Positions 21,954-33,744 of a stretch of DNA of 64,000 nt are shown here, in pieces. The DNA is from Gluconacetobacter takamatsuzukensis (GTDB lineage Bacteria; Pseudomonadota; Alphaproteobacteria; Acetobacterales; Acetobacteraceae): the NCBI RefSeq assembly GCF_014174275.1, contig NZ_JABEQK010000001.1, positions 310,001 through 374,000 on the forward strand, read 5' to 3'. Numbering within the stretch: the first letter of the stretch is position 1; every line of letters begins with the position of its first letter. The notes beneath the pieces are model-generated. The model worked only from the letters and a program-made list of their open reading frames with translations, searched no databases and had not been told where the DNA came from. The translations under genes were made by a program, and so were the position numbers.

Positions 21954-23378
21954 TCAGGCGGGCTGATTGGTACGGTCGATCAGGGCGACGAAACGGTCGA
22001 ACAGGTAATGGCTGTCCGACGGGCCGGGGCTGGCCTCGGGGTGGTACTGGACCGAGAAGGCCGGGTAGCGCGTGGAGGCGATGCCCTCGTTCGAGCCGTC
22101 GAACAGGCTGCTGTGGGTGACGCGCACATCGTCGGGCAGGCTGGATTCGTCCACCGCGAAGCCGTGATTCTGGCTGGTGATCTCGACCTTGCCGGTGCCG
22201 AGGTCCTTGACCGGCTGGTTGGCGCCGCGATGGCCGCGCGCCAGCTTGTAGGTGCGCGCGCCCAGTGCCTGGGCCAGCAGCTGGTGACCCAGGCAGATGC
22301 CGAAGACCGGCTTGCCGGCCGCCAGCACGCCCTGGATCGCCGGCACCGCGTATTCGGCGGTGGCCGACGGGTCGCCGGGGCCGTTCGACAGGAACACGCC
22401 GGCCGGGTCGAGGGCCAGGATCTCTTCCGCCGTGGCAGTGGCGGGGACGACGGTGACGTCGCAGCCGGCATTGGCCAGGCAGCGCAGGATGTTGCGCTTG
22501 GCGCCGTAATCGACGGCGACGACGCGGCGGTGCTTCGCGGGCAGGGGCAGGGTGCCGTCGGGCCACGCCCACACGCCCTGGTCCCAGCCATAGGGTTCGG
22601 CGCAGGTGACGTCGCGCGCCAGGTCCATGCCTTCCAGCCCCGGCCATGCGGCGGCCTGCGCGCGCAGGGCGTCGAGGTCGAAGGCGCCGTCGGCGGGATA
22701 GGAGAGGATGGCTGTCTGTGCGCCGCCGTTGCGGATGCGCAGCGTGATCGCGCGGGTATCGACGCCGCAGATGCCCGGGACGCCGCGCGCCTGCAACCAG
22801 CTGTCCAGGCCCTGGGTGGCGCGCCAGTTGGCGGGCTCGGTCAGGTCCTGCTTGACGACCAGGCCGCGGGCCGCGACGCGCGCGGCTTCGTCATCCGCCG
22901 CGTTGGTGCCGACATTGCCGATATGGGGGAAGGTGAAGGTGATAATCTGCCCGGCGAAGGACGGGTCGGTCAGCGTTTCCTGATAGCCGGTCATGCCGGT
23001 GGAGAAGCAGAGCTCGCCGATGGCGGTGCCGGCGGCTTGCGTGTGCGCGCCGAAGCCGCGCCCCCACAGGATTGTGCCGTCGGCCAGCACCAGGGCGGCC
23101 GTGGCGCCCGGGGGAATGGCGGCGGGGGGGGCGGCAGGAACCTGGCGCTCGGGCATCGGGGTCTCCGGTCCATCATACGCTTTGTCGGGGGACGCGCTGT
23201 CGGGTTGCAGGTCGGAAAGGCTGAGGCCGGTATGGCGCAGGATCACCGTCCAGTGCTTGGGCGGAATCGCGCCGGCCTGACGCCATTTGCGGATGGCCTC
23301 GGTCCCGACGCCGGTCAGGCGGGCGGCATTGTCGGCCCCGCCCAGACGTTCGATGATATGGTCGATCGATGACGGCAT
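21954..23378 (-). CDS. carA: Carbamoyl-phosphate synthase small chain with an N-terminal helix-turn-helix domain
   Basis: 474 residues, about 75 longer than usual. Residues 1-60 ([20 protein letters not shown] then [20 protein letters not shown]) read as a Cro/YdaS-like HTH. A 25-residue Pro/Ala linker leads to the CPSase small-chain domain ([37 protein letters not shown]). The glutamine amidotransferase domain has nucleophile Cys362 in [10 protein letters not shown] and the His/Glu pair in VQYHPEAS. The ATG at 23378 has GGAAGGAAG upstream. A second ATG at 23156 (residue 75) also has a GGAGA site and would give a standard CarA, so two products are possible. Palindromic repeats lie just upstream. 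Confidence 0.93.
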   Translation of the reverse strand: MPSSIDHIIERLGGADNAARLTGVGTEAIRKWRQAGAIPPKHWTVILRHTGLSLSDLQPDSASPDKAYDGPETPMPERQVPAAPPAAIPPGATAALVLADGTILWGRGFGAHTQAAGTAIGELCFSTGMTGYQETLTDPSFAGQIITFTFPHIGNVGTNAADDEAARVAARGLVVKQDLTEPANWRATQGLDSWLQARGVPGICGVDTRAITLRIRNGGAQTAILSYPADGAFDLDALRAQAAAWPGLEGMDLARDVTCAEPYGWDQGVWAWPDGTLPLPAKHRRVVAVDYGAKRNILRCLANAGCDVTVVPATATAEEILALDPAGVFLSNGPGDPSATAEYAVPAIQGVLAAGKPVFGICLGHQLLAQALGARTYKLARGHRGANQPVKDLGTGKVEITSQNHGFAVDESSLPDDVRVTHSSLFDGSNEGIASTRYPAFSVQYHPEASPGPSDSHYLFDRFVALIDRTNQPA

Positions 23379-23409
23379 GGAGAATTCTTCCTTCCGGGGT
23401 TATCTCCTA

Positions 23410-23429
23410 CCAGCCTCCCGCGAGGCTGG
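23410..23429 (-). promoter_or_regulatory. Hairpin in the carA leader
   Basis: CCAGCCTC / GAGGCTGG arms of eight bases with a CCGC loop pair perfectly. On the carA strand the hairpin ends about 30 bases before the start codon and a few bases before the ribosome-binding region, so it could affect translation or act as an attenuator. It partly overlaps the first TGGGAA operator-like repeat. Confidence 0.5.
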
Positions 23430-23479
23430 GAAGAAAATTCCCACCCTGATTGTCTTTTGTCGGGTGGGAAAAAACTTCC
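23427..23479. promoter_or_regulatory. Two operator-like palindromes between carA and yqeY
   Basis: TGGGAAGAAAATTCCCA (23427-23443) is a palindrome with 6-base arms and a 5-base centre. A near copy, TGGGAAAAAACTTCC, occurs in the same direction at 23465-23479 (13 of 15 bases identical). In addition TTCCCACCC (23438-23446) and GGGTGGGAA (23462-23470) form a perfect 9-base inverted repeat. The arrangement looks like a pair of binding sites for a dimeric HTH protein, placed to control carA, yqeY-dnaG or both. Confidence 0.5.
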
Positions 23480-23537
23480 GGATATTGACCGGAGGGGTCC
23501 TGCCCGGTGGGGCCCTTCACATCAGGAGTACAGCATC

Positions 23538-23993
23538 ATGAGCCTGCGCGCGCGTTTCATGGAAGACCTCAAGGCCGCGATGAAGGCCGGGCAGAGCGGG
23601 CAGGTCGCGACCCTGCGCATGGTCAATGCGAAGCTGAAGGACGCCGATATCGTGGCCCGCGCGCGGGGCGCGGAGGTGTCGGAAGACGAGATCGTGTCGA
23701 TGCTGCGCGGGATGATCAAGTCGCGGACCGAGTCGGCCGCGATGTACCAGCAGGGCGGCCGCCCCGAGCTGGCCGAGAAGGAAGAGGCGGAGATTGCGAT
23801 CATCCGCGCCTATCTGCCCGCCGAGCTGGATGCGGCGACGCTGGAGGCGGCGGCGCGCGAGGCGATCGGCGCGCTGGGTGCGGCCTCGATGAAGGATATG
23901 GGCAAGGTGATGGGGGCGCTGAAGGCGCGCTTCGGCGCGGCGCTGGATGCCGGCCAGGCCAGCGCCGTGGTCAAGTCGCTGCTGTCCGCCTGA
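23538..23993 (+). CDS. yqeY: GatB/YqeY domain protein
   Basis: 151 residues matching the YqeY family: SLRARFMEDLKAAMKAGQSG, LRMVNAKLKDADIVARARG, and the helical tail with MKDMGKVMGALKARFGAALD. The fold matches the tRNA-binding tail of GatB amidotransferase; the free-standing protein may help tRNA-dependent amidation, but its role is unproven. AGGAG lies nine bases before the ATG. It sits immediately before dnaG (3-base gap) and rpoD, a conserved alphaproteobacterial order, and is divergent from carA. Confidence 0.93.
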   Translation: MSLRARFMEDLKAAMKAGQSGQVATLRMVNAKLKDADIVARARGAEVSEDEIVSMLRGMIKSRTESAAMYQQGGRPELAEKEEAEIAIIRAYLPAELDAATLEAAAREAIGALGAASMKDMGKVMGALKARFGAALDAGQASAVVKSLLSA

Positions 23994-23996
23994 CGC

Positions 23997-25826
<1,830 letters not shown>

Positions 25827-25927
25827 ACTCGTGCGGCCCGGAGCATGCCGGGCCTTGACTTTGGCGGGTGAATCGACCACCTGCACACCACTTGTAATTT
25901 GTCAGATGCGATAGAATGGCCGTTTCG

Positions 25928-25969
25928 TATCCGGAGTTTGTATCCCACTTGCAATGGTGGGACCGGATA
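25928..25969 (+). promoter_or_regulatory. Nested inverted repeat in the rpoD upstream region
   Basis: Outer arms TATCCGG (25928-25934) and CCGGATA (25963-25969) enclose inner arms TCCCAC (25943-25948) and GTGGGA (25957-25962), separated by TTGCAATG. The inner loop repeats an upstream sequence: CCACTTGTAAT at 25888-25898 and CCACTTGCAAT at 25945-25955. A possible -10 (TAGAAT, 25912-25917) lies between the copies. The 216-base gap between dnaG and rpoD holds no gene, so this is a candidate rpoD control region. Confidence 0.45.
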
Positions 25970-26042
25970 TGAGGCAGGGCCGGCGATGCCGTGGCGCGGC
26001 GAAAGCGTGACGGCGGGTTAGCGCTTAGGGATAGGGCAGGCG

Positions 26043-27980
<1,938 letters not shown>

Positions 27981-27992
27981 GGATTCGGGTCA

Positions 27993-28568
27993 ATGGGTGC
28001 GATGCCGGGGGCCGGCCCGACGACCCGGATCGTCGTCGACGTGACATTCCTGTGCATGGACGCGCCGCCCGCCGGCGTGGCGTCGACGCTGCCCGGTGGC
28101 TACCGGATCGTGCATCATCCGGCGCCGGATGCCGCGTTCTACCGGCTTCTGTATGACGGGGTGGGACAGGATTATTGCTGGTGGATGCGCCGGGTCATGC
28201 CCGAGCGGGAACTGGCCGCCCTGCTGCGCGATCCGCGCGTCGAGGTGCATGTGCTGTGGCGGGGCGAGGAGATCTGCGGGTTCTTCGAGCTGGACCGGCA
28301 GGTGCCCGGCGAGGTCAACCTGGCCTATTTCGGCCTGATGCCGGGGCAGATCGGGCACGGGATCGGCCGGACGTTCCTGCGTGCCGCGCTGGACGCCGCC
28401 TGGGCGTCGGGGCCGGAGAGCGTGCGGGTCAATACCTGTTCGGCGGATCATCCGCGGGCGCTGGAGACCTATCTGCAGGCGGGATTCCGCAAGGTGCGGG
28501 TCGTGCGGGAGGTCTGGGACATTCCCGACCGGCTGGGGATGGGTGTGCCGGCTTGGCTGCGCGTGTAG
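27993..28568 (+). CDS. GNAT-family N-acetyltransferase
   Basis: 191 residues. The acetyl-CoA-binding motif A is [20 protein letters not shown] (about 113-132), preceded by the strand CGFFELDRQ. Motif B is [20 protein letters not shown]. These give a single GNAT domain with a roughly 30-residue leader. The substrate is unknown; nothing suggests the ribosomal-protein (RimI) class specifically. It is 12 bases after rpoD and could be read with it. A 154-base gap separates it from rpsF. Confidence 0.86.
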   Translation: MGAMPGAGPTTRIVVDVTFLCMDAPPAGVASTLPGGYRIVHHPAPDAAFYRLLYDGVGQDYCWWMRRVMPERELAALLRDPRVEVHVLWRGEEICGFFELDRQVPGEVNLAYFGLMPGQIGHGIGRTFLRAALDAAWASGPESVRVNTCSADHPRALETYLQAGFRKVRVVREVWDIPDRLGMGVPAWLRV

Positions 28569-28722
28569 TTTTTGCTTGTGATGGGGTGGGGTTCTGTGCT
28601 TCACACCCCTCCTTCCCTGCTTGGGCGCGGCATCGCCCCGGCTATACCCATGCCCCCCGGGAGGGGCGCCGTGCGGACCGTGTCCGATGCGGCCGGGTTG
28701 ACCTTATCCGAAGGGAGTTCCC

Positions 28723-29199
28723 ATGCCGTTATACGAGACCGTGTTCATCGCACGGAATGATGTGTCGCAGCAGCAGGTCGAGGCCGTCGCCGACGGAATC
28801 GCCACCCTGCTGGAGACTGACGGCGGCGCCGTCAGGAAGCGCGAATATTGGGGCCTGCGCAGCCTGGCCTATCGCATCAAGAAGAACCGCAAGGGGCATT
28901 ACATGCTCCTGGGCCTGGATGCGAAGCCGGAGACGATCAAGGAGATCGAGCGCCAGCTGAGCCTGAACGAGGACGTCATGCGCGTCCTGACCCTGCGCGT
29001 CGAAGAGATCGACGAGGCGCCGTCCGTGATCCTGTCCCGCAAGGGCGACGAGCGCGAGCGCGGTTTCCGTGGTCCGAAGCCGGCCGGCCGGTTCGAGAGC
29101 GGCCGCGGCGGTCCCCGTCGCGCCTATGACGACCGCGAGGAATTCCGTGCCCGCAACGAACGGGACGAGCCGCGCGACACCGACGGCGAAGCGGAGTAA
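28723..29199 (+). CDS. rpsF: 30S ribosomal protein S6
   Basis: 158 residues. The S6 fold covers about residues 1-95 (PLYETVFIARNDVSQQQVEA, YWGLRSLAYRIKKNRKGHYM). A basic, Gly/Arg/Glu-rich tail of some 55 residues follows (FRGPKPAGRFESGRGG), which is typical of alphaproteobacterial S6 and longer than in enterics. It binds S18 in the platform of the small subunit. It is the first gene of rpsF-rpsR-rplI, with a GGGAG site upstream. Confidence 0.97.
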   Translation: MPLYETVFIARNDVSQQQVEAVADGIATLLETDGGAVRKREYWGLRSLAYRIKKNRKGHYMLLGLDAKPETIKEIERQLSLNEDVMRVLTLRVEEIDEAPSVILSRKGDERERGFRGPKPAGRFESGRGGPRRAYDDREEFRARNERDEPRDTDGEAE

Positions 29200-29205
29200 G
29201 AATCC

Positions 29206-29481
29206 ATGTCCGACACCACCGAAATCAACCCCGCCGCCCGTCGCACGGCCGTGGGCGCCCGTCGGCCGTTCTATCGCCGCCGCAAGTCCTGCCCGTTCTC
29301 CGGCCCCAACGCGCCGAAGATCGACTACAAGGACGTGCGCCTGCTCAGCCGCTTCCTGTCCGAGCGCGGCAAGATCGTGCCGAGCCGCATCACCGCCGTT
29401 TCGGCGAAGAAGCAGCGCGAGCTGGCCCAGGCGATCAAGCGGGCCCGCTTCCTGGCCCTGCTGCCCTACATCGTCGGTTGA
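29206..29481 (+). CDS. rpsR: 30S ribosomal protein S18
   Basis: 91 residues. It has a short variable start, then [20 protein letters not shown] with a cysteine retained, [20 protein letters not shown] and [20 protein letters not shown]. This is a small basic protein that pairs with S6. It sits 6 bases after rpsF and 12 before rplI in the conserved ribosomal order. Confidence 0.97.
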   Translation: MSDTTEINPAARRTAVGARRPFYRRRKSCPFSGPNAPKIDYKDVRLLSRFLSERGKIVPSRITAVSAKKQRELAQAIKRARFLALLPYIVG

Positions 29482-29493
29482 GGGAGGCAGATC

Positions 29494-30060
29494 ATGTCCG
29501 CAGTAGAACTGATTCTGCTCCAGCGCGTCGAGAATCTGGGGCAGATGGGCGATATCGTGAAGGTGAAGCCGGGCTATGCCCGTAACTTCCTTCTGCCCCA
29601 GGGCAAGGCGATCCGCGCCAACGGCATGAACCGCGAGCGCTTCGAGCGCGAGCGCGTGCAGCTGGAAGCGCTGAACCTGAAGCGTCGCGAGGAGGCCGAG
29701 CGCCTGTCCGAGCGCATGCATGGCCTGTCCGTCATCCTGATCCGTCAGGCCGGCGACAGCGGCAGCCTGTACGGTTCGGTCACCACCCGCGACGTGGCGG
29801 ACGCCACGACGGCGGCCGGCCTGACGATCTCGCGCACCCAGGTTGTCCTGGAGCACCCGATCAAGCAGCTGGGCCTGTACACCGTGCGCGTTGCCCTGCA
29901 CCCGGAAGTCTCGATCCCCGTCACGGTCAACGTGGCGCGTTCGGAGGAAGAAGCCGAGCGCCAGGCACGCGGCGAAGCGATCGGCGTCGAGGACGAGCCT
30001 GCCGGCTTCGTCGAGGAATCGCTGATCGAAGAGACGGAAGAGGCTCCGGCCGAAGCCTGA
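29494..30060 (+). CDS. rplI: 50S ribosomal protein L9
   Basis: 188 residues. The N-domain is [20 protein letters not shown] then [16 protein letters not shown] long helix rich in Arg/Glu joins it to the C-domain ([34 protein letters not shown]), and an acidic tail of about 35 residues extends beyond the usual length, as in other alphaproteobacteria. It closes the rpsF-rpsR-rplI operon; a strong terminator starts 34 bases after its stop. Confidence 0.97.
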   Translation: MSAVELILLQRVENLGQMGDIVKVKPGYARNFLLPQGKAIRANGMNRERFERERVQLEALNLKRREEAERLSERMHGLSVILIRQAGDSGSLYGSVTTRDVADATTAAGLTISRTQVVLEHPIKQLGLYTVRVALHPEVSIPVTVNVARSEEEAERQARGEAIGVEDEPAGFVEESLIEETEEAPAEA

Positions 30061-30093
30061 TCCGACCCGCGGCGCAGACGCGCCAGAGCTGCG

Positions 30094-30128
30094 AAAGGCC
30101 CGGAAGAGTTCGCTCTTCCGGGCCTTTT
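30094..30128 (+). terminator. Intrinsic terminator after rplI
   Basis: A 15-base perfect stem (AAAGGCCCGGAAGAG / CTCTTCCGGGCCTTT) is closed by a TTCG tetraloop, and its 3' arm runs into TTTT. It is the clearest intrinsic terminator in the window and ends the ribosomal operon before cfa. Confidence 0.92.
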
Positions 30129-30218
30129 GTCGTTGAAAAACCATCGAAACCCCTTTCGCCCGTTCTTTACGGATGGCGCCGCAGACTCCATTCTGTCCGC
30201 CTGATCAGGGGGAGCTGA

Positions 30219-31481
30219 ATGATGACGCCGGTGATCGACAGGATCTTTCGCAGCTTCATCACGCAGGGGCGGCTGGATGTCGTGTTTTCGAACGGGGTGC
30301 GGCGGACCTATGTCGGTGCGCCGGGGCCGGTGGCGGCGATGCGGATCCTGGCGCCGTCGGTGGAGCGGCGGCTGATCGCCAATCCGGGGCTGGCCTTCGG
30401 CGAGGCCTATATGGACGGGCTGGTCGAGCCCGTGGGCTGCACGCTGTACGACCTGCTGGACCTGCTGATGACCAACAGCATGGGGGCCGGACATATCGGC
30501 GAGGCGGTGGCGGCGGTTATCCGCTACGGCAAGCGGACCTGGACCCAGTTCAACCCCGCATCGCGGTCGCGGCGGAATGTCGCGCATCATTACGACCTGA
30601 ACGGTGCGCTGTACGACCTGTTCCTGGACAGCGACCGGCAATATTCCTGTGCCTATTTTCCGCGCGGGGACGAGACTCTGGAAGAGGCGCAGGTGGCCAA
30701 GAAGCGGCATATCGCCGCCAAGCTGCGCCTGGATCGCCCGGACCTGGAGGTACTGGATATCGGCAGCGGCTGGGGGGGCATGGCGCTGACGCTGGCGCGC
30801 GAGTACGGCGCGCGGGTCACGGGCATTACCCTGTCGGAAGAGCAGCTTGCCGTTTCGCGCCGCCGGGCGGTGGAGGAGGGGCTGGCGGACAGGGTGCGCT
30901 TCGAGCTGGTGGATTATCGGGACGTGACGCGCCGCTTCGACCGGATCGTGTCGGTCGGGATGTTCGAGCATGTCGGGGTGGGGCATTACCGGCAGTTCTT
31001 CGACAAGGTGCGTACGATCCTGGCGCCGGACGGGGTGATGCTGCTGCATTCCATCGGTCGCAATGACGGGCCGGGTTCGACCAATCCGTGGATCGACCGC
31101 TATATCTTCCCCGGCGGCTATTCTCCGGCGCTGAGCGAGACCTTCGCCGCGATCGAGAAGGCGGGGCTGTGGGTGACGGATTGCGAGATCCTGCGCCTGC
31201 ATTATGCGCAGACCATCGCCCATTGGCGCGCGCGCTTCGCGGCCAATCGCGACCGGGTGGCGGCGCTGTACGACGAGCGGTTCTGCCGGATGTTCGAATT
31301 CTATCTGGCCGGGGCGGAACTGTCGTTCCGCGTCCAGGGCCATCTGAATTTCCAGTTGCAGATCACCCGCTCGATCGATGCCGTGCCGCTGACGCGCGAT
31401 TACATGGTCGAGGCCGAGCGGGCCGCGACGCCCGCGCCGGCCCCCAAGAGGCGCGCCCGCAAGGCAAAGATATCGGAGTAG
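30219..31481 (+). CDS. cfa: Cyclopropane-fatty-acyl-phospholipid synthase
   Basis: 420 residues. The N-terminal lipid-binding part (LIANPGLAFGEAYMDGLVE) is followed by the SAM-dependent methyltransferase core (LEVLDIGSGWGGMALTLARE). Family motifs are QYSCAYFPRGDETLEEAQVA, VSVGMFEHVGVGHYRQFF and WIDRYIFPGGYSPALSE. It methylenates unsaturated phospholipid acyl chains, a stress response useful in acid. A possible promoter lies between the rplI terminator and the ATG, with GGGGGAGC upstream. It converges on rsmA, 19 bases away. Ring-forming activity is inferred from family. Confidence 0.95.
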   Translation: MMTPVIDRIFRSFITQGRLDVVFSNGVRRTYVGAPGPVAAMRILAPSVERRLIANPGLAFGEAYMDGLVEPVGCTLYDLLDLLMTNSMGAGHIGEAVAAVIRYGKRTWTQFNPASRSRRNVAHHYDLNGALYDLFLDSDRQYSCAYFPRGDETLEEAQVAKKRHIAAKLRLDRPDLEVLDIGSGWGGMALTLAREYGARVTGITLSEEQLAVSRRRAVEEGLADRVRFELVDYRDVTRRFDRIVSVGMFEHVGVGHYRQFFDKVRTILAPDGVMLLHSIGRNDGPGSTNPWIDRYIFPGGYSPALSETFAAIEKAGLWVTDCEILRLHYAQTIAHWRARFAANRDRVAALYDERFCRMFEFYLAGAELSFRVQGHLNFQLQITRSIDAVPLTRDYMVEAERAATPAPAPKRRARKAKISE

Positions 31482-31500
31482 GGGTGGGAGCCCGGGCCCG

Positions 31501-32361
31501 TCAGGCGGTCCGGGCGGCGTGGCAGCGGGCCAGCCGGTCGAATTCGGGGATCGACAGCGTTTCCGCCCGGCGGTCGCCGGCGATTCCGGCTTCGGCCAGC
31601 AGGATTTCGCCGCCGATGCCGCGCAGCGACCCGCGCAGCATCTTGCGCCGCTGGCCGAAGGCGGCCGCCGTGACCTGTTCCATGGCCCGGAACAGGGCGG
31701 GCTCGGGCTGGGTCGGGTGCGGGATCAGGCTCACGACCGCCGAATGGACCTTGGGCGGGGGGGAGAAGGCGCCGGGCGGGATGCGCATGACCAGGGCGGC
31801 CTGGCAGGTCCATTGGGCGAGCACGGCCAGCCGGCCGTAATGGCTGGTGTCCGGCGCGGCGCAGATCCGCTCCGCCACTTCCATCTGGAACATCAGGGTC
31901 AGCCGTTCCCACGATGCGGCCTGGCGCAGCCAGCCGACCAGCAGCGGCGTGCCGACATTATAGGGCAGGTTGGCGACGATCTGGCGCGGCGGGGGGCAGA
32001 GTTCCGTCAGGTCGTGCCGGGTCGCGTCGGCTTCCACCAGCCGCAGCCGGCCGGGGAAATGGGCGACCAGTTCCTCGATGACCGCGACGGCCCGGCGGTC
32101 GATTTCCACCGCCGTCACGCTCGCAGCCGTGGTGGCCAGCAGGGAGCGGGTCAGGCCGCCGGGGCCCGGACCGACCTCGACCACATGCCGGCCGGCGAGG
32201 TCGCCGGCCAGGGCGGCGATGCGTGCGGTGATGCCGGGATCGAGCAGGAAATGCTGACCCAGCGCCTTGCGGGCGTCCAGCCCGTGGCGGGCGATGACGT
32301 CGCGCAGGGGCTCCTGGACCGGATCGGAGACGGGCATGGCCGGGGTGTCGGCGCCGGTCAC
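31501..32361 (-). CDS. rsmA: 16S rRNA dimethyladenosine transferase
   Basis: 286 residues. Motif X/I region: RKALGQHFLLDPGITARIAA then HVVEVGPGPGGLTRSLLATT. The catalytic NLPY is in IVANLPYNVGTPLLVGWL, and FQMEVAERICAAPDTSHYGR is typical. It dimethylates two adjacent adenines near the 3' end of 16S rRNA during 30S assembly. The start overlaps the surA stop by four bases, making it the last gene of the lptF-lptG-lptD-surA-rsmA series. pdxA, often between surA and rsmA, is absent here. Confidence 0.96.
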   Translation of the reverse strand: MTGADTPAMPVSDPVQEPLRDVIARHGLDARKALGQHFLLDPGITARIAALAGDLAGRHVVEVGPGPGGLTRSLLATTAASVTAVEIDRRAVAVIEELVAHFPGRLRLVEADATRHDLTELCPPPRQIVANLPYNVGTPLLVGWLRQAASWERLTLMFQMEVAERICAAPDTSHYGRLAVLAQWTCQAALVMRIPPGAFSPPPKVHSAVVSLIPHPTQPEPALFRAMEQVTAAAFGQRRKMLRGSLRGIGGEILLAEAGIAGDRRAETLSIPEFDRLARCHAARTA

Positions 32362-33716
32362 ACTTTCGACCGGATGTCGATGACCGCGCGGCGGCGCAGG
32401 TCGCGGTTCAGCTGCCGCGAGGTCTGCTCCACCCGTTCGTTCATGAGCTGGTCGGCGATTTCGCTGGGGGTCTGCTGGGCGAAGTTCTTCTGCTGGCGCG
32501 CGCAGACCATCAGCACGGCGATGCCCTCGCCGGAGACCAGGGGATGGCTGGCCTTGCCGGGGGGCAGGTCGGCCAGGATCTGCTGCATCTGCGGGTTGAT
32601 GCGCTCCAGTTGCAGGTCGCCCGGGTTGGCGGGGCGCTTGTCGCCGTAACGGTGGTTCGCGGCCTCGAGATCCGGGCAGGAATGCACGCTGGCGGCAAGC
32701 TGCTGGGCCTGCTGGAGCATGTCGCGCTGCTGCTCGGACGGGGCCTGCGGGTTGAGCGGGGTGGTGAAGGGCAGGAAGGCCTGCCGCAGCGTCAGCATCG
32801 TGCCCATCTGGTGCCCGATGGTGCGGCGGCCGTTGAGCGTGGCGATGACATAGCCGCCGGCGACGCGGATCGGGTTGGAAATGGCGCCGTCCGGCATGGC
32901 GCGGGCGACGGCGACCACTTGCGGATCGAGGCTGTCTTCCTGCACCCAGCCCATCATGCCGCCTTCCAGGGCCGTCTGGCTCTGCGAGAACTGGGCGGCG
33001 ACGATGGGGAAGGGGGCGCCGTTGCGCAGTTCCTGGATGATCGTCTGGGTGAATTTGAGCTCATCGTCGGAATGACGGGCGTCGTCGACCGGGATGAAGA
33101 TCTCGCTCATCAGATATTGCGGCTTGCCGTCCTCGCGGCGCAGCGCTTCCTCGCGCTGGGCGATCTCGGCGGCGGTGGTGCGGCCGCGCGAGCCCATTTC
33201 CTCGCGCAGTACCTGGGTCCAGCCGAGCTGCACCCGGATCTGGTCGATCATGGTGGTCAGGGAAATGCCGTCCGCCGCCAGATGGTCGCGCAGGGCGTTG
33301 TGGGGCATGTTGTTGCGGCGCTCGATATCCGCGATCGTGGCGGCGATCTGTTCGGGCGGCACGTTGATGTGGCGCGAGAGCATCTCCTGCTGGCGCAGGC
33401 GTTCGTCGATCAGCTGGCGGAGGATCTGCGGGCGCAGGCGGGCCATCAGGTCGTCGGTCAGGTCCAGGCCCGCGGACAGGGCGAACAGCCGGCCGCGATT
33501 GTCGACGTCGCGCCGTGTCAGCACCGTGCCGTTGATGACGGCAACGATGGAATCCTGGGGGATCGAGCCGTCGGAATCCTCGGCGGCGGCCGGTTTGGGT
33601 GCCGGGGCGGCGTCGGCCGGGAGGACCGTGCCGGCCGTCCAGGCCGCCAGCCCGGCGGCGGCGATACGGGCCAGGAGGTGCGAGGGAAGTCCGGTCGGGG
33701 AAAGGCGGCGTCGCAT
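32358..33716 (-). CDS. surA: Periplasmic peptidyl-prolyl isomerase / chaperone SurA
   Basis: About 452 residues from ATG 33716, where a signal peptide starts (arginines, then ARIAAAGLAAWTAGTVLPAD). Upstream in-frame ATGs at 33752 and 33761 would place the start inside lptD. The SurA N-domain reads DSIVAVINGTVLTRRDVDNR and QLIDERLRQQEMLSRHINV. Parvulin regions follow (LMSEIFIPVDDARHSDDELK, AQFSQSQTALEGGMMGWVQE). It chaperones outer-membrane proteins such as LptD, encoded just upstream. Proline isomerase activity of each parvulin repeat is not certain. Confidence 0.92.
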   Translation of the reverse strand: MRRRLSPTGLPSHLLARIAAAGLAAWTAGTVLPADAAPAPKPAAAEDSDGSIPQDSIVAVINGTVLTRRDVDNRGRLFALSAGLDLTDDLMARLRPQILRQLIDERLRQQEMLSRHINVPPEQIAATIADIERRNNMPHNALRDHLAADGISLTTMIDQIRVQLGWTQVLREEMGSRGRTTAAEIAQREEALRREDGKPQYLMSEIFIPVDDARHSDDELKFTQTIIQELRNGAPFPIVAAQFSQSQTALEGGMMGWVQEDSLDPQVVAVARAMPDGAISNPIRVAGGYVIATLNGRRTIGHQMGTMLTLRQAFLPFTTPLNPQAPSEQQRDMLQQAQQLAASVHSCPDLEAANHRYGDKRPANPGDLQLERINPQMQQILADLPPGKASHPLVSGEGIAVLMVCARQQKNFAQQTPSEIADQLMNERVEQTSRQLNRDLRRRAVIDIRSKV

Positions 33717-33744
33717 TCTGTTCGGTCTCTCGCGCGTCGTCGGG

